Translations under genes and position numbers: made by a program
NCBI RefSeq assembly: GCF_002797935.1
Contig: NZ_PGER01000001.1
Location: 5,022,001-5,086,000 of the forward strand
From: Flavobacterium sp. 1
GTDB lineage: Bacteria > Bacteroidota > Bacteroidia > Flavobacteriales > Flavobacteriaceae
Reading direction: 5' to 3'
DNA: 64,000 bases
The notes under the pieces: model-generated
The model's database searches: none
What the model saw: the letters and a program-made list of their open reading frames with translations, nothing else
Told to the model about the DNA's origin: nothing
Shown here: positions 28,032 through 37,083 of the stretch, piece after piece
Layout: each line of letters begins with the position of its first letter
How positions within the stretch are numbered: the first letter of the stretch is position 1

Positions 28032-28105
28032 CACCCACTAAAAAAATAGGATTTGCTTAAAAGCAGCGTTCTATATTTATATTTAATAATTAATAATTAA
28101 TATTT

Positions 28106-28723
28106 ATGTCTGGGTTAATTGGTAGAAAAATCGGCATGACTAGTATTTTCGACGAAAACGGGAAGAATATTCCTTGTACAGTAATCGAAGCTGGACCATG
28201 CGTTGTTACCCAAGTCAGAACCAAAGGTGTTGACGGGTACGAAGCGTTGCAACTTGGTTTCGATGACAAAAACGAGAAACATTCCACAAAAGCGGCTGTA
28301 GGTCACTTTAAGAAAGCTGGAACTGTTGCTAAGAAAAAAGTCGTTGAATTTCAAGATTTTGCAACTGAACAAAAATTAGGAGATCTTATTGATGTTTCTA
28401 TTTTTGCTGAAGGAGAATTTGTAGATGTACAAGGTGTATCTAAAGGTAAAGGTTTTCAAGGGGTTGTTAAACGTCACGGATTTGGTGGTGTTGGACAAGC
28501 AACTCACGGTCAACACAACCGTTTAAGAGCGCCAGGTTCTGTAGGAGCTTCTTCTTATCCATCTAGAGTATTCAAAGGAATGCGTATGGCTGGAAGAATG
28601 GGAGGAGATAATGTAAAAGTTCAAAACCTTAGAGTTTTAAAAGTAGTTTCTGAAAAGAACTTACTTGTTGTTAAAGGATGTATTCCTGGTTGCAAAAACT
28701 CTTATGTAATCATTCAGAAGTAA
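28106..28723 (+). CDS. rplC: 50S ribosomal protein L3
   Basis: 205 residues with [10 protein letters not shown] at the N-terminus and the central [10 protein letters not shown] extension that reaches the peptidyl-transferase centre, including the conserved Gln that is methylated by PrmB in some bacteria. First gene after the internal promoter. Its stop TAA overlaps the rplD ATG by one base (TAATG). Confidence 0.98.
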   Translation: MSGLIGRKIGMTSIFDENGKNIPCTVIEAGPCVVTQVRTKGVDGYEALQLGFDDKNEKHSTKAAVGHFKKAGTVAKKKVVEFQDFATEQKLGDLIDVSIFAEGEFVDVQGVSKGKGFQGVVKRHGFGGVGQATHGQHNRLRAPGSVGASSYPSRVFKGMRMAGRMGGDNVKVQNLRVLKVVSEKNLLVVKGCIPGCKNSYVIIQK

Positions 28724-29352
28724 TGGAAGCAAAAGTATTAGATTTCAACGGAAAAGATACTGGAAGAAAAGTTCAACTTTCTGATTCAGTATTCGGTATA
28801 GAGCCAAATAATCACGCAGTATATCTTGATGTTAAGCAATATCTTGCTAATCAACGTCAAGGAACGCACAAGGCTAAAGAGAGAGCTGAAGTAGCGGGAA
28901 GTACTCGTAAGATAAAAAAACAAAAAGGAACTGGTACTGCTCGTGCGGGTAGTGCAAAGAATCCATTGTTTAAAGGTGGTGGAACGGTTTTTGGACCAAG
29001 ACCAAGAAGTTATTCATTCAAATTGAATAAAAGCTTGAAACGTTTGGCTAGAAAATCTGCTTTCTCAATTAAAGCAAAAGAATCGAATATTATCGTTCTT
29101 GAAGACTTCAGTTTTGAAACACCAAACACTAAAAATTTCATTAATGTTTTGAAAGCTTTAGAGTTAGAAAATAAAAAATCGCTGTTTGTGTTGGGTGATA
29201 CCAATAAAAATGTATATTTGTCGTCACGAAATTTAAAAGCGTCTAACGTTGTAAGTAGTTATGAATTAAGTACTTACGCTATTTTAAATGCTAATAATTT
29301 AGTGCTTTTAGAGAGTTCTTTGGAAGTAATTGAAGAAAATTTAAGTAAATAA
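28723..29352 (+). CDS. rplD: 50S ribosomal protein L4
   Basis: 209 residues from the ATG at 28723. The central tunnel loop has G-T-G-T-A-R-A-G and G-G-G-T-V-F-G-P-R-P-R. Start chosen here because it gives the family N-terminus and is coupled to the rplC stop; an ATG at 28678 in the same frame lies inside rplC and is unlikely. In E. coli L4 represses the S10 operon; no matching leader was proven here. Confidence 0.97.
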   Translation: MEAKVLDFNGKDTGRKVQLSDSVFGIEPNNHAVYLDVKQYLANQRQGTHKAKERAEVAGSTRKIKKQKGTGTARAGSAKNPLFKGGGTVFGPRPRSYSFKLNKSLKRLARKSAFSIKAKESNIIVLEDFSFETPNTKNFINVLKALELENKKSLFVLGDTNKNVYLSSRNLKASNVVSSYELSTYAILNANNLVLLESSLEVIEENLSK

Positions 29353-29359
29353 ATAGGAT

Positions 29360-29650
29360 ATGAGCATCATAATTAAACCTATAGTAACGGAAAAAGTAAC
29401 CAAAGAAAGTGAAGTTTTAAACCGCTTCGGATTTGTTGTTGACAGAAAAGCAAACAAAGTACAAATTAAGAAAGCTGTTGAGGCTGCTTATGGAGTAAAT
29501 GTTTTGAGTGTTAATACAATGAATGTGAGACCGGACAGAACTACAAAATACACTAAAAGTGGTTTAATCAGTGGAAAGACTAACGCTATTAAAAAAGCGA
29601 TTGTTCAAGTACAAGAAGGAGAAACAATTGATTTTTACAACAATATCTAA
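29360..29650 (+). CDS. rplW: 50S ribosomal protein L23
   Basis: 96 residues. I-I-K-P-I-V-T-E-K near the start and the N-K-V-Q-I-K-K-A-V-E block are L23 signatures. L23 sits at the exit-tunnel rim and contacts trigger factor and SRP. It follows rplD by 7 bases and precedes rplB by 6. Confidence 0.97.
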   Translation: MSIIIKPIVTEKVTKESEVLNRFGFVVDRKANKVQIKKAVEAAYGVNVLSVNTMNVRPDRTTKYTKSGLISGKTNAIKKAIVQVQEGETIDFYNNI

Positions 29651-29656
29651 GATAAA

Positions 29657-30481
29657 ATGTCAGTAAGAAAATTAAAACCTATTACCCCAGGTCAGCGATT
29701 TAGAGTTGTGAATGGTTATGACGCCATTACAACTGATAAGCCGGAACGCTCTTTGATAGCGCCGATAAAAAACTCTGGAGGTAGAAATAGTCAAGGAAAG
29801 ATGACCATGCGTTATACGGGTGGTGGTCACAAGCAGAGATATCGTATTATTGATTTCAAACGTACAAAAGAAGCAATTCCAGCTACAGTGAAATCTATTG
29901 AATACGATCCAAATCGTACTGCGTTTATCGCTTTATTGGCTTATGCCGATGGTGAGAAAACATACATTATTGCTCAAAACGGATTGAAAGTTGGACAGAA
30001 AGTAGTTTCAGGACCAGAAGCTCAACCTGAGATTGGTAATACATTGCCTTTAAGCAGAATTCCTTTAGGAACTGTTATTTCTTGTATCGAATTGAGACCA
30101 GGTCAAGGAGCTGTAATTGCTCGTTCTGCTGGAACATTTGCTCAATTAATGGCAAGAGATGGGAAATATGCAACAATTAAAATGCCTTCAGGAGAAACAA
30201 GATTAATCTTGTTGACTTGTTCAGCTACAATTGGAGCAGTTTCTAATTCAGACCACCAATTAGTTGTATCTGGTAAAGCAGGTAGAACAAGATGGTTAGG
30301 AAGAAGACCTAGAACAAGACCTGTTGCAATGAACCCTGTTGATCACCCAATGGGTGGTGGTGAAGGTCGTTCTTCTGGTGGGCATCCACGCTCTAGAAAC
30401 GGTATACCTGCTAAAGGTTATAGAACACGTTCTAAGAAAAACCCGAGTAACAAGTACATTGTAGAACGTAGAAAGAAATAA
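29657..30481 (+). CDS. rplB: 50S ribosomal protein L2
   Basis: 274 residues: [11 protein letters not shown] at the start, G-R-N-S-Q-G-K-M-T in the N-terminal third, and the [13 protein letters not shown] loop near the C-terminus that holds the conserved His close to the peptidyl-transferase centre. It is required for subunit association. Tightly packed in the operon. Confidence 0.98.
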   Translation: MSVRKLKPITPGQRFRVVNGYDAITTDKPERSLIAPIKNSGGRNSQGKMTMRYTGGGHKQRYRIIDFKRTKEAIPATVKSIEYDPNRTAFIALLAYADGEKTYIIAQNGLKVGQKVVSGPEAQPEIGNTLPLSRIPLGTVISCIELRPGQGAVIARSAGTFAQLMARDGKYATIKMPSGETRLILLTCSATIGAVSNSDHQLVVSGKAGRTRWLGRRPRTRPVAMNPVDHPMGGGEGRSSGGHPRSRNGIPAKGYRTRSKKNPSNKYIVERRKK

Positions 30482-30487
30482 TAAGAT

Positions 30488-30766
30488 ATGGCACGTTCAT
30501 TAAAAAAAGGACCTTTCGTTCATTATAAGTTAGAAAAGAAAGTTGAAGAAAACATTGCCGGTGGTAATAAAGGAGTGGTTAAGACTTGGTCTAGAGCTTC
30601 TATGATTACTCCAGACTTTGTTGGACAAACTATCGCAGTTCATAACGGTCGTCAATTTGTACCAGTTTACGTTACAGAAAACATGGTAGGTCACAAATTA
30701 GGAGAATTTTCACCAACTAGATCTTTTAGAGGTCATGCTGGAGCAAAAAATAAAGGTAAAAAATAA
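30488..30766 (+). CDS. rpsS: 30S ribosomal protein S19
   Basis: 92 residues with the S19 sequences [10 protein letters not shown] at the start and [16 protein letters not shown]. It pairs with S13 in the 30S head. Six bases separate it from both neighbours. Confidence 0.98.
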   Translation: MARSLKKGPFVHYKLEKKVEENIAGGNKGVVKTWSRASMITPDFVGQTIAVHNGRQFVPVYVTENMVGHKLGEFSPTRSFRGHAGAKNKGKK

Positions 30767-30772
30767 GAAGCA

Positions 30773-31186
30773 ATGGGAGTTCGTAAAAGAGAAACAGCAG
30801 ATGCGAGAAAAGAGGCTAATAAGTCTATAGCTTTCGCAAAATTGAATAACTGCCCTACTTCACCTAGAAAAATGCGCTTAGTAGCGGACTTGGTAAGAGG
30901 TCAGAAGGTAGAGAGAGCACTTAACATATTAAGATTCAGTTCGAAAGAAGCTTCAAGAAAATTAGAAAAACTATTATTATCTGCAATCAATAACTGGGAG
31001 CAAAAAAATAGTGAAGGTAATCTTGAAGAAGCTGGATTATTTGTTAAAGAAATCCGTGTTGATGGTGGAATGATGTTGAAAAGACTTCGTCCAGCGCCAC
31101 AAGGTAGAGCACACAGAATAAGAAAACGTTCAAATCACGTTACAATCGTGTTAGGAGCTATCAATAACACACAAAGCAATTCTTAA
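30773..31186 (+). CDS. rplV: 50S ribosomal protein L22
   Basis: 137 residues. [14 protein letters not shown] near the N-terminus and the tunnel hairpin ([16 protein letters not shown]) identify L22. This hairpin narrows the exit tunnel and is the site of macrolide-resistance changes in other species. The last residues are a short nonconserved tail. Confidence 0.97.
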
Positions 31187-31191
31187 GCAGC

Positions 31192-31944
31192 ATGGGACAA
31201 AAGACAAATCCAATTGGAAATAGACTTGGTATCATCAGAGGATGGGACTCAAACTGGTATGGTGGAAATGATTACGGTGATAAATTAGCCGAAGATCAAA
31301 AAATCAGAAAGTATATCCACGCTCGTTTATCAAAAGCTAGTGTATCAAAAGTAATCATCGAGAGAACTTTAAAACTTGTAACCGTTACTATCACTACTGC
31401 AAGACCTGGTATTATTATTGGGAAAGGCGGACAAGAGGTAGACAAGTTGAAAGAAGAACTTAAGAAAATTACTGACAAAGAGGTTCAAATCAACATCTTT
31501 GAAATTAAAAGACCTGAACTTGACGCGTATCTAGTTGCTACAAGCATCTGTCGTCAAATCGAAAGCCGTATTTCTTACAGACGTGCAATCAAAATGGCTA
31601 TTGCTGCTTCTATGCGTATGAACGCTGAAGGTATCAAAGTTTTGATTTCTGGTCGTTTGAATGGTGCTGAGATGGCTCGTTCAGAAGGTTTCAAAGAAGG
31701 TAGAATTCCTCTATCAACTTTCAGAGCTGATATTGATTATGCTTTGGCTGAAGCTCATACTACTTATGGTAGAATGGGAATCAAAGTGTGGATCATGAAA
31801 GGTGAAGTTTATGGAAAGAGAGATCTTTCTCCGCTTGCAGGTATGGATAAAAAGCAACCTGGTGGTGGTAAAGGCGGAGATGCTCCTCGTGGCAAATCTA
31901 ACTTTAATAAAGGTGGAAAACCAGACGCTCGTAAAAGAAAGTAA
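31192..31944 (+). CDS. rpsC: 30S ribosomal protein S3
   Basis: 250 residues. The start is [15 protein letters not shown] domain with [11 protein letters not shown] lies near residue 75. The C-terminal domain has [13 protein letters not shown] Lys/Gly-rich tail of about 35 residues extends the C-terminus, as is common in Bacteroidota. S3 lines the mRNA entry channel. Confidence 0.98.
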   Translation: MGQKTNPIGNRLGIIRGWDSNWYGGNDYGDKLAEDQKIRKYIHARLSKASVSKVIIERTLKLVTVTITTARPGIIIGKGGQEVDKLKEELKKITDKEVQINIFEIKRPELDAYLVATSICRQIESRISYRRAIKMAIAASMRMNAEGIKVLISGRLNGAEMARSEGFKEGRIPLSTFRADIDYALAEAHTTYGRMGIKVWIMKGEVYGKRDLSPLAGMDKKQPGGGKGGDAPRGKSNFNKGGKPDARKRK

Positions 31945-31963
31945 ATTTTTAAACTAAAGAAAA

Positions 31964-32389
31964 ATGTTACAGCCTAAAAGAACAAAATACCGTAAGGTAC
32001 AAAAAGGTAAAATGAAAGGGAATTCTCAAAGAGGACATGAACTTTCTAATGGAATGTTTGGAATTAAATCTGTACATGAAGATGGAATGTTCTTAACCTC
32101 TCGTCAAATCGAGGCTGCGCGTATCGCTGCAACTCGTTTTATGAAAAGAGAAGGACAATTATGGATTAAAATATTTCCAGACAAACCTATCACAAAGAAA
32201 CCTCTTGAGGTACGTATGGGTAAAGGTAAAGGTGCCGTTGAATATTGGGCTGCCGTTGTTAAACCCGGAAGAATTATGTTTGAAGTTGGAGGAGTTCCTT
32301 TGTCAGTTGCTAAAGAGGCATTACGTCTTGCAGCTCAAAAGCTTCCAGTAAAAACTAAATTCGTTATTGCTAGAGATTTCGAAGCATAA
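31964..32389 (+). CDS. rplP: 50S ribosomal protein L16
   Basis: 141 residues: [10 protein letters not shown] at the N-terminus and the [11 protein letters not shown] loop that contacts the A-site tRNA. Length is standard. Followed by rpmC after 13 bases. Confidence 0.98.
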   Translation: MLQPKRTKYRKVQKGKMKGNSQRGHELSNGMFGIKSVHEDGMFLTSRQIEAARIAATRFMKREGQLWIKIFPDKPITKKPLEVRMGKGKGAVEYWAAVVKPGRIMFEVGGVPLSVAKEALRLAAQKLPVKTKFVIARDFEA

Positions 32390-32402
32390 TCTATATTATA
32401 TT

Positions 32403-32594
32403 ATGAAACAATCAGAAATAAAAGATCTTTCTGCAGCGGAGTTGCAAGAAAAACTTAGCCAGACTAAGAAGGCATATGCCGACCTAAAAATGGCTCACGC
32501 TATTTCTCCAATTGAGAATCCACTTCAAATTAGAGGTGTAAGAAGAACAGTTGCAAGATTAGCTACAGAACTTACTAAAAGAGAGTTACAATAA
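32403..32594 (+). CDS. rpmC: 50S ribosomal protein L29
   Basis: 63 residues from ATG 32403, beginning K-Q-S-E-I-K-D-L-S-A-A-E-L. The R-G-V-R-R-T-V-A-R-L segment marks L29. An upstream in-frame start at 32367 lies inside rplP and was rejected. L29 is at the tunnel exit beside L23. Confidence 0.96.
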   Translation: MKQSEIKDLSAAELQEKLSQTKKAYADLKMAHAISPIENPLQIRGVRRTVARLATELTKRELQ

Positions 32595-32611
32595 TTGTAT
32601 TCTGCTGAAAG

Positions 32612-32872
32612 ATGGAAGAAAAAAGAAATTTAAGAAAAGAAAGAGTTGGGGTTGTTACTTCAAACAAAATGGATAAATCCATTGTGGTTGCTCAGGTAAC
32701 TAAAGTAAAACACCCATTATACGGTAAGTTCGTGTTGAAAACAAAGAAATTTGTTGCACATGACGAAACAAACGACTGTAACATTGGAGATACTGTAAGA
32801 ATTAGCGAAACGCGTCCTTTAAGTAAATCAAAATGTTGGAGATTAGTTGAAATCCTAGAAAGAGCTAAATAA
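32612..32872 (+). CDS. rpsQ: 30S ribosomal protein S17
   Basis: 86 residues: [18 protein letters not shown] and the [14 protein letters not shown] block are the S17 signature, an OB-fold RNA-binding protein. Its stop is 2 bases before the rplN start. Confidence 0.97.
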   Translation: MEEKRNLRKERVGVVTSNKMDKSIVVAQVTKVKHPLYGKFVLKTKKFVAHDETNDCNIGDTVRISETRPLSKSKCWRLVEILERAK

Positions 32873-32874
32873 TT

Positions 32875-33243
32875 ATGGTACAACAAGAATCAAGACTAAA
32901 AGTAGCAGATAACACAGGAGCTAAAGAAGTTTTAACTATCCGTGTTTTAGGAGGTACCAAAAGAAGGTATGCCTCTGTTGGAGACAAGATTGTAGTATCT
33001 ATTAAAGATGCAACACCTAACGGAAACGTTAAAAAAGGTGCTGTTTCAACTGCAGTTGTTGTACGTACCAAAAAAGAAGTGAGAAGAGCTGATGGTTCTT
33101 ATATCCGTTTCGATGATAATGCATGTGTTCTTTTGAATGCTGCAGGAGAAATGAGAGGAACTCGTGTTTTTGGTCCGGTAGCAAGAGAACTTCGTGAAAA
33201 ACAATTCATGAAAATTGTATCATTAGCACCAGAAGTGCTTTAA
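32875..33243 (+). CDS. rplN: 50S ribosomal protein L14
   Basis: 122 residues, the invariant family length. [15 protein letters not shown] at the start and the [13 protein letters not shown] block at the end identify it. L14 forms bridges to the 30S subunit and is the docking site of RsfS in other bacteria. Confidence 0.98.
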
Positions 33244-33255
33244 TTCGTTTTTAAG

Positions 33256-33570
33256 ATGATAAAGCTAAAAATAAAATCAGGAGACATCGTAAGAGTAATT
33301 GCTGGAGACCATAAAGGTGCTGAAGGTAAAGTTTTGCGTGTATACCGTGAGAAAAACAAAGCAATTGTTGAAGGTGTAAACATGGTTTCTAAACATACGA
33401 AACCTAGTGCAAAAAGCCCTCAAGGTGGTATTGTAAAAAAAGAAGCTTCTATTCAAATTTCTAATATTTCACTTATTGATCCTAAAACTAAGGAAACAAC
33501 AAGGGTAGGTATTAGAGTTGAAGGAGATAAGAAAGTAAGATTTTCAAAAAAATCTAATCAAGTACTATAG
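33256..33570 (+). CDS. rplX: 50S ribosomal protein L24
   Basis: 104 residues with a KOW motif ([16 protein letters not shown]) near the start and [13 protein letters not shown]. It initiates 50S assembly. The stop is two bases before rplE. Confidence 0.97.
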   Translation: MIKLKIKSGDIVRVIAGDHKGAEGKVLRVYREKNKAIVEGVNMVSKHTKPSAKSPQGGIVKKEASIQISNISLIDPKTKETTRVGIRVEGDKKVRFSKKSNQVL

Positions 33571-33572
33571 TA

Positions 33573-34124
33573 ATGGCATATATACCTAGACTAAAAGAAG
33601 AATATAAGAGTAGAGTTATCTCTGCTCTTAAAGAAGAATTCGGTTACACAAACGTAATGCAAGTTCCAAAATTGGAAAAAATCGTTTTGAGTAAAGGAGT
33701 TGGTGCAGCAGTATCTGATAAAAAATTAATTGACTATGCAGTTGATGAGTTAACAAAGATTACTGGACAGAAAGCAATATCTACAATTTCAAAGAAAGAC
33801 GTTGCGTCTTTCAAATTGAGAAAAGGAATGCCTATTGGAGCAAAAGTTACTTTGCGAGGTGAAAGAATGTATGAGTTTTTAGATAGACTTATTACTTCTG
33901 CGTTACCACGTGTTAGAGATTTCAGTGGTATTAAAGCAACTGGTTTTGACGGTAGAGGAAATTATAATTTAGGTGTTTTAGAGCAAATCATTTTCCCTGA
34001 AATTGATATTGACAAAGTAAATAAAATATCTGGAATGGACATTTCTTTTGTAACTACTGCAAAAACAGATAAAGAAGCAAAGTCATTGTTGGCTGAATTA
34101 GGTTTACCTTTTAAAAAGAATTAA
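33573..34124 (+). CDS. rplE: 50S ribosomal protein L5
   Basis: 183 residues. Y-I-P-R-L-K-E-E-Y at the N-terminus, the [13 protein letters not shown] block, and R-D-F-S-G-I identify L5, which binds 5S rRNA in the central protuberance. Three bases before rpsN. Confidence 0.98.
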   Translation: MAYIPRLKEEYKSRVISALKEEFGYTNVMQVPKLEKIVLSKGVGAAVSDKKLIDYAVDELTKITGQKAISTISKKDVASFKLRKGMPIGAKVTLRGERMYEFLDRLITSALPRVRDFSGIKATGFDGRGNYNLGVLEQIIFPEIDIDKVNKISGMDISFVTTAKTDKEAKSLLAELGLPFKKN

Positions 34125-34127
34125 GAT

Positions 34128-34397
34128 ATGGCTAAAGAATCAATGAAAGCCCGTGAGGTTAAGAGAGAAAAAACGGTGGCTAAGTATGCTGAGAAAAGAA
34201 AAGCTTTATTAGAAGCTGGAGATTTCGTAGGTTTGCAAAAATTACCGAAAAATGCTTCTCCAGTTCGTTTGCACAACCGTTGCAAATTAACAGGAAGACC
34301 AAGAGGGTATATGCGTCAATTCGGAATTTCACGTGTAACTTTCCGTGAAATGGCTAATAATGGACTAATTCCAGGTGTTAAAAAAGCAAGCTGGTAA
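34128..34397 (+). CDS. rpsN: 30S ribosomal protein S14 (zinc-independent type)
   Basis: 89 residues with the [11 protein letters not shown] and [12 protein letters not shown]-terminal region of S14. The CxxC pairs of the zinc-binding short form are absent, so this is the long C-minus form. It is followed by the only large gap inside the spc operon, with a promoter and a long dyad. Confidence 0.97.
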   Translation: MAKESMKAREVKREKTVAKYAEKRKALLEAGDFVGLQKLPKNASPVRLHNRCKLTGRPRGYMRQFGISRVTFREMANNGLIPGVKKASW

Positions 34398-34415
34398 TAA
34401 ATATTATTTGCGATT

Positions 34416-34445
34416 TTGATATTTCAACAGATAGTTGTAAGTTTG
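34416..34445 (+). promoter_or_regulatory. Internal promoter upstream of rpsH
   Basis: TTG at 34416-34418, a 19-base spacer, then TAAGTTTG at 34438-34445, an exact fit to the Bacteroidota consensus. Predicted initiation is near 34450, about 105 bases before rpsH. The -7 box lies inside the dyad described at 34424-34482. Confidence 0.65.
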
Positions 34446-34482
34446 CCGGATTTTTGTCGGTAAATTGACAACTATCTGTTGA
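34424..34482. other. Perfect 15-bp dyad overlapping the rpsH promoter
   Basis: Arm TCAACAGATAGTTGT (34424-34438) is the exact reverse complement of ACAACTATCTGTTGA (34468-34482). Nested inside is TTTGCCG/CGGTAAA (34442-34448 with 34458-34464, one G-T pair). There is no T run, so it is not a simple terminator. In read-through RNA it would make a long stem; on DNA the arms flank the -7 box and start site and could be an operator. Confidence 0.8.
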
Positions 34483-34509
34483 TTAATTAATAAGTTTAAT
34501 GGTTTCAGG

Positions 34510-34533
34510 TTCTTCCGGAAAGTCCGGTAAGAA
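34510..34533 (+). promoter_or_regulatory. Second leader hairpin before rpsH
   Basis: TTCTT-CCGG pairs with CCGG-A-AAGAA-type sequence (34510-34518 with 34524-34533), with one bulge and a 5-base loop. The flanking GGTT/AACC can extend it. It lies in the predicted rpsH leader, 25 bases before the ATG, where a ribosomal protein such as S8 could bind. That role is inferred. Confidence 0.45.
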
Positions 34534-34557
34534 AACCAAGACCACAATTTTATACAT

Positions 34558-34956
34558 ATGTATACAGATCCAATTGCAGATTATTTGACGAGAGTTAGAA
34601 ACGCTGTGGCTGCAAACCACAAAGTTGTCGAAATTCCAGCATCTAATCTAAAAAAAGAAATAACAAAGATCTTATTTGATCAAGGTTATATCTTAAGTTA
34701 CAAGTTTGAAGACAACTCTGTTCAGGGTTCAATCAAAATTGCTTTGAAGTATGATAAAGATACTAAAGAGCCTGTAATCAAAGATATCCAAAGAATTAGT
34801 AAACCAGGTTTACGTAAGTACGCAGGTGCTTCTAAAATCCCAAGAATCCTTAACGGATTAGGAATTGCTATTGTTTCAACTTCAAAAGGGTTGATGACAG
34901 GTAAACAAGCCAAGCAATTAAATGTAGGTGGAGAAGTAATTTGTTACGTATACTAA
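34558..34956 (+). CDS. rpsH: 30S ribosomal protein S8
   Basis: 132 residues. [14 protein letters not shown] at the start and the [13 protein letters not shown] block at the C-terminus identify S8, which binds the central domain of 16S rRNA. In E. coli S8 represses the spc operon at a site in rplE mRNA. Here the structured, separately promoted leader directly upstream makes a local control site more plausible. Confidence 0.98.
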   Translation: MYTDPIADYLTRVRNAVAANHKVVEIPASNLKKEITKILFDQGYILSYKFEDNSVQGSIKIALKYDKDTKEPVIKDIQRISKPGLRKYAGASKIPRILNGLGIAIVSTSKGLMTGKQAKQLNVGGEVICYVY

Positions 34957-34974
34957 TTTTAAAGACTATATAAG

Positions 34975-35517
34975 ATGTCAAGAATAGGTAAAAGCCCAGT
35001 AACAATACCAGCTGGTGTAACTATTACAGTTGCAGACGGTATTATTACTGTAAAAGGAAAAAACGGTCAACTAACTCAGGAGTTTTCGGACGTAACTGTA
35101 ACGGTTGAAGGAGATCAAGTTCAAGTAGAAAGATCTTCTGATCATAAAGACCAAAGAGCAAAACACGGTTTGTACAGATCTTTAATTAATAACATGGTTA
35201 TTGGTGTAACTGAAGGTTTTACAAAATCTTTAGAATTGGTTGGAGTTGGTTATAGAGCTTCAAATCAAGGGCAAAAATTAGATTTAGCACTAGGGTTTTC
35301 TCATAATATTATATTAGAAATAGCTCCTGAGGTAACTCTTGAAACTATTTCTGAAAAAGGTAAAAACCCGATTGTGAAATTAACATCATTGGATAAACAA
35401 CTTTTAGGTCAGGTTGCGGCAAAAATCAGAGGTTTCCGTAAACCAGAGCCGTACAAAGGAAAAGGTGTTAAATTTGTAGGTGAAGTATTAAGAAGAAAAG
35501 CAGGTAAATCAGCTTAA
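34975..35517 (+). CDS. rplF: 50S ribosomal protein L6
   Basis: 180 residues: [11 protein letters not shown] at the start, two tandem alpha/beta L6 domains, and the P-E-P-Y-K-G-K-G block near the C-terminus. It contacts the sarcin-ricin loop region used by elongation factors. Confidence 0.98.
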   Translation: MSRIGKSPVTIPAGVTITVADGIITVKGKNGQLTQEFSDVTVTVEGDQVQVERSSDHKDQRAKHGLYRSLINNMVIGVTEGFTKSLELVGVGYRASNQGQKLDLALGFSHNIILEIAPEVTLETISEKGKNPIVKLTSLDKQLLGQVAAKIRGFRKPEPYKGKGVKFVGEVLRRKAGKSA

Positions 35518-35528
35518 AAAATAAGATT

Positions 35529-35879
35529 ATGTCATTAACAAAACCTGAAAGAAGACAACGTATTAGATTCAGAATTAGAAAAACGATTAGTGGTGTTGCT
35601 ACTAAACCGAGACTATCTGTTTTTAGAAGTAACAAAGAAATTTATGCTCAATTAATTGATGATGTAAATGGAGTTACTATATTAGCTGCTTCTTCAAGAG
35701 AAAAAGAAATTGGAAACGGTACGAATGTTGAAGTTGCTACTGCAGTTGGAAAACTTATTGCGGAGAAAGCTTTAAAAGCGGGTATAAATGATGTTACTTT
35801 CGATAGAGGAGGTTATTTATACCACGGTCGTATTAAATCATTAGCGGAAGGCGCGAGAGCGGCTGGACTTAAATTCTAA
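35529..35879 (+). CDS. rplR: 50S ribosomal protein L18
   Basis: 116 residues: [11 protein letters not shown] near the start, [14 protein letters not shown], and [11 protein letters not shown] at the end. It binds 5S rRNA with L5. Confidence 0.98.
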   Translation: MSLTKPERRQRIRFRIRKTISGVATKPRLSVFRSNKEIYAQLIDDVNGVTILAASSREKEIGNGTNVEVATAVGKLIAEKALKAGINDVTFDRGGYLYHGRIKSLAEGARAAGLKF

Positions 35880-35885
35880 GATAGT

Positions 35886-36410
35886 ATGTCTAATAAATAC
35901 AAGAATATAGAGTTAGTAAAACCAAGTGGTCTTGAATTAAAAGATCGTTTGGTGAGTGTAAATCGTGTTACTAAGGTTACAAAAGGAGGTAGAGCTTTTG
36001 GTTTTTCTGCTATTGTAGTTGTAGGTGATGAAAATGGAGTTGTTGGTCATGGATTAGGAAAATCTAAAGACGTTTCTGAAGCAATTGCGAAAGCAGTTGA
36101 AGATGCTAAGAAAAATCTTGTGAAGATTCCTTTGAATGGACAATCAGTTCCTCACGAACAAAAAGGTAAATTTGGTGGTGCACGTGTATTTTTAATTCCT
36201 GCCTCTCATGGTACAGGAGTTATTGCTGGTGGAGCTGTTCGTTCAGTTCTTGAATCAGTGGGAATTCATGATGTATTATCTAAATCACAAGGATCTTCAA
36301 ATCCTCACAACGTAGTGAAAGCAACTTTTGATGCTTTATTACAAATGAGAAGCGCTTATACTGTTGCAAAACAAAGAGGTGTTTCTTTAGAAAAAGTTTT
36401 TAAAGGTTAA
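35886..36410 (+). CDS. rpsE: 30S ribosomal protein S5
   Basis: 174 residues. [19 protein letters not shown] is the double-stranded-RNA-binding-like N-domain, and [11 protein letters not shown] lies in the C-domain. S5 affects decoding accuracy and helps form the mRNA entry helicase. Six bases after rplR. Confidence 0.98.
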   Translation: MSNKYKNIELVKPSGLELKDRLVSVNRVTKVTKGGRAFGFSAIVVVGDENGVVGHGLGKSKDVSEAIAKAVEDAKKNLVKIPLNGQSVPHEQKGKFGGARVFLIPASHGTGVIAGGAVRSVLESVGIHDVLSKSQGSSNPHNVVKATFDALLQMRSAYTVAKQRGVSLEKVFKG

Positions 36411-36422
36411 TTCAAGGAAATT

Positions 36423-36605
36423 ATGGCTAAATTATTAGTAAAACAAGTTCGAAGCAAAATCAACTGTCCTCTTACTCAAAAAAGAGGTTTGGAAGCTTTA
36501 GGCCTACGTAAAATGGGACAAGTTGTAGAGCATGATTCAAATCCTGCTATCCTTGGGATGATAAATAAAGTTAAACACTTAGTTTCTGTTGAAGAAGCTA
36601 AATAA
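36423..36605 (+). CDS. rpmD: 50S ribosomal protein L30
   Basis: 60 residues: [12 protein letters not shown] and [10 protein letters not shown] are the L30 signatures. It is placed between rpsE and rplO as in most bacteria that retain L30. Confidence 0.97.
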   Translation: MAKLLVKQVRSKINCPLTQKRGLEALGLRKMGQVVEHDSNPAILGMINKVKHLVSVEEAK

Positions 36606-36616
36606 CAAATACTGTT

Positions 36617-37069
36617 ATGAATTTAAGTAACTTACAACCTGCTGAGGGTTCTACACACAATCAAAACAAAAGATTAGGTAGAGGTGAAGGTTCTGGTAAA
36701 GGTGGTACCTCTGCAAGAGGACACAAAGGAGCAAAATCTCGTTCTGGTTATTCTAAAAAGATTGGTTTTGAAGGTGGTCAAATGCCACTTCAAAGACGTG
36801 TGCCTAAGTTTGGTTTCACTAACATCAATCGTAAAGAATACGAAGGTGTTAATCTTGATACTCTTCAATTATTGGTTGATAATGGAGTAATTACAGATAC
36901 TGTTGATATGACAGTTTATGTGGCTAATCGTCTTGCTACTAAAAATGAAATCGTTAAGATTTTAGGTAGAGGAGAATTGAAAGCAAAATTAAAAGTAACT
37001 GCTCACAAATTTACTGCCACTGCAAAAGCTGCTATTGAAGCTGCTGGAGGAGAGGCTGTAATCATGTAA
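36617..37069 (+). CDS. rplO: 50S ribosomal protein L15
   Basis: 150 residues. N-L-S-N-L-Q-P-A-E-G-S at the start and the Gly/Lys/Arg-rich extension with G-R-G-E-G-S-G-K-G-G-T and G-F-E-G-G-Q-M-P-L-Q-R-R identify L15, a late assembly protein. Followed by secY after 14 bases. Confidence 0.98.
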   Translation: MNLSNLQPAEGSTHNQNKRLGRGEGSGKGGTSARGHKGAKSRSGYSKKIGFEGGQMPLQRRVPKFGFTNINRKEYEGVNLDTLQLLVDNGVITDTVDMTVYVANRLATKNEIVKILGRGELKAKLKVTAHKFTATAKAAIEAAGGEAVIM

Positions 37070-37083
37070 TTCCTAGAATTAAG

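Noticed and set aside
28678..28722. Longer rplD start inside rplC
   Set aside because: The extra residues do not belong to L4, and the ATG at 28723 overlaps the rplC stop as expected for coupling.
34424..34482. Terminator between rpsN and rpsH
   Set aside because: The stem is perfect but no T-run follows, and the operon continues.
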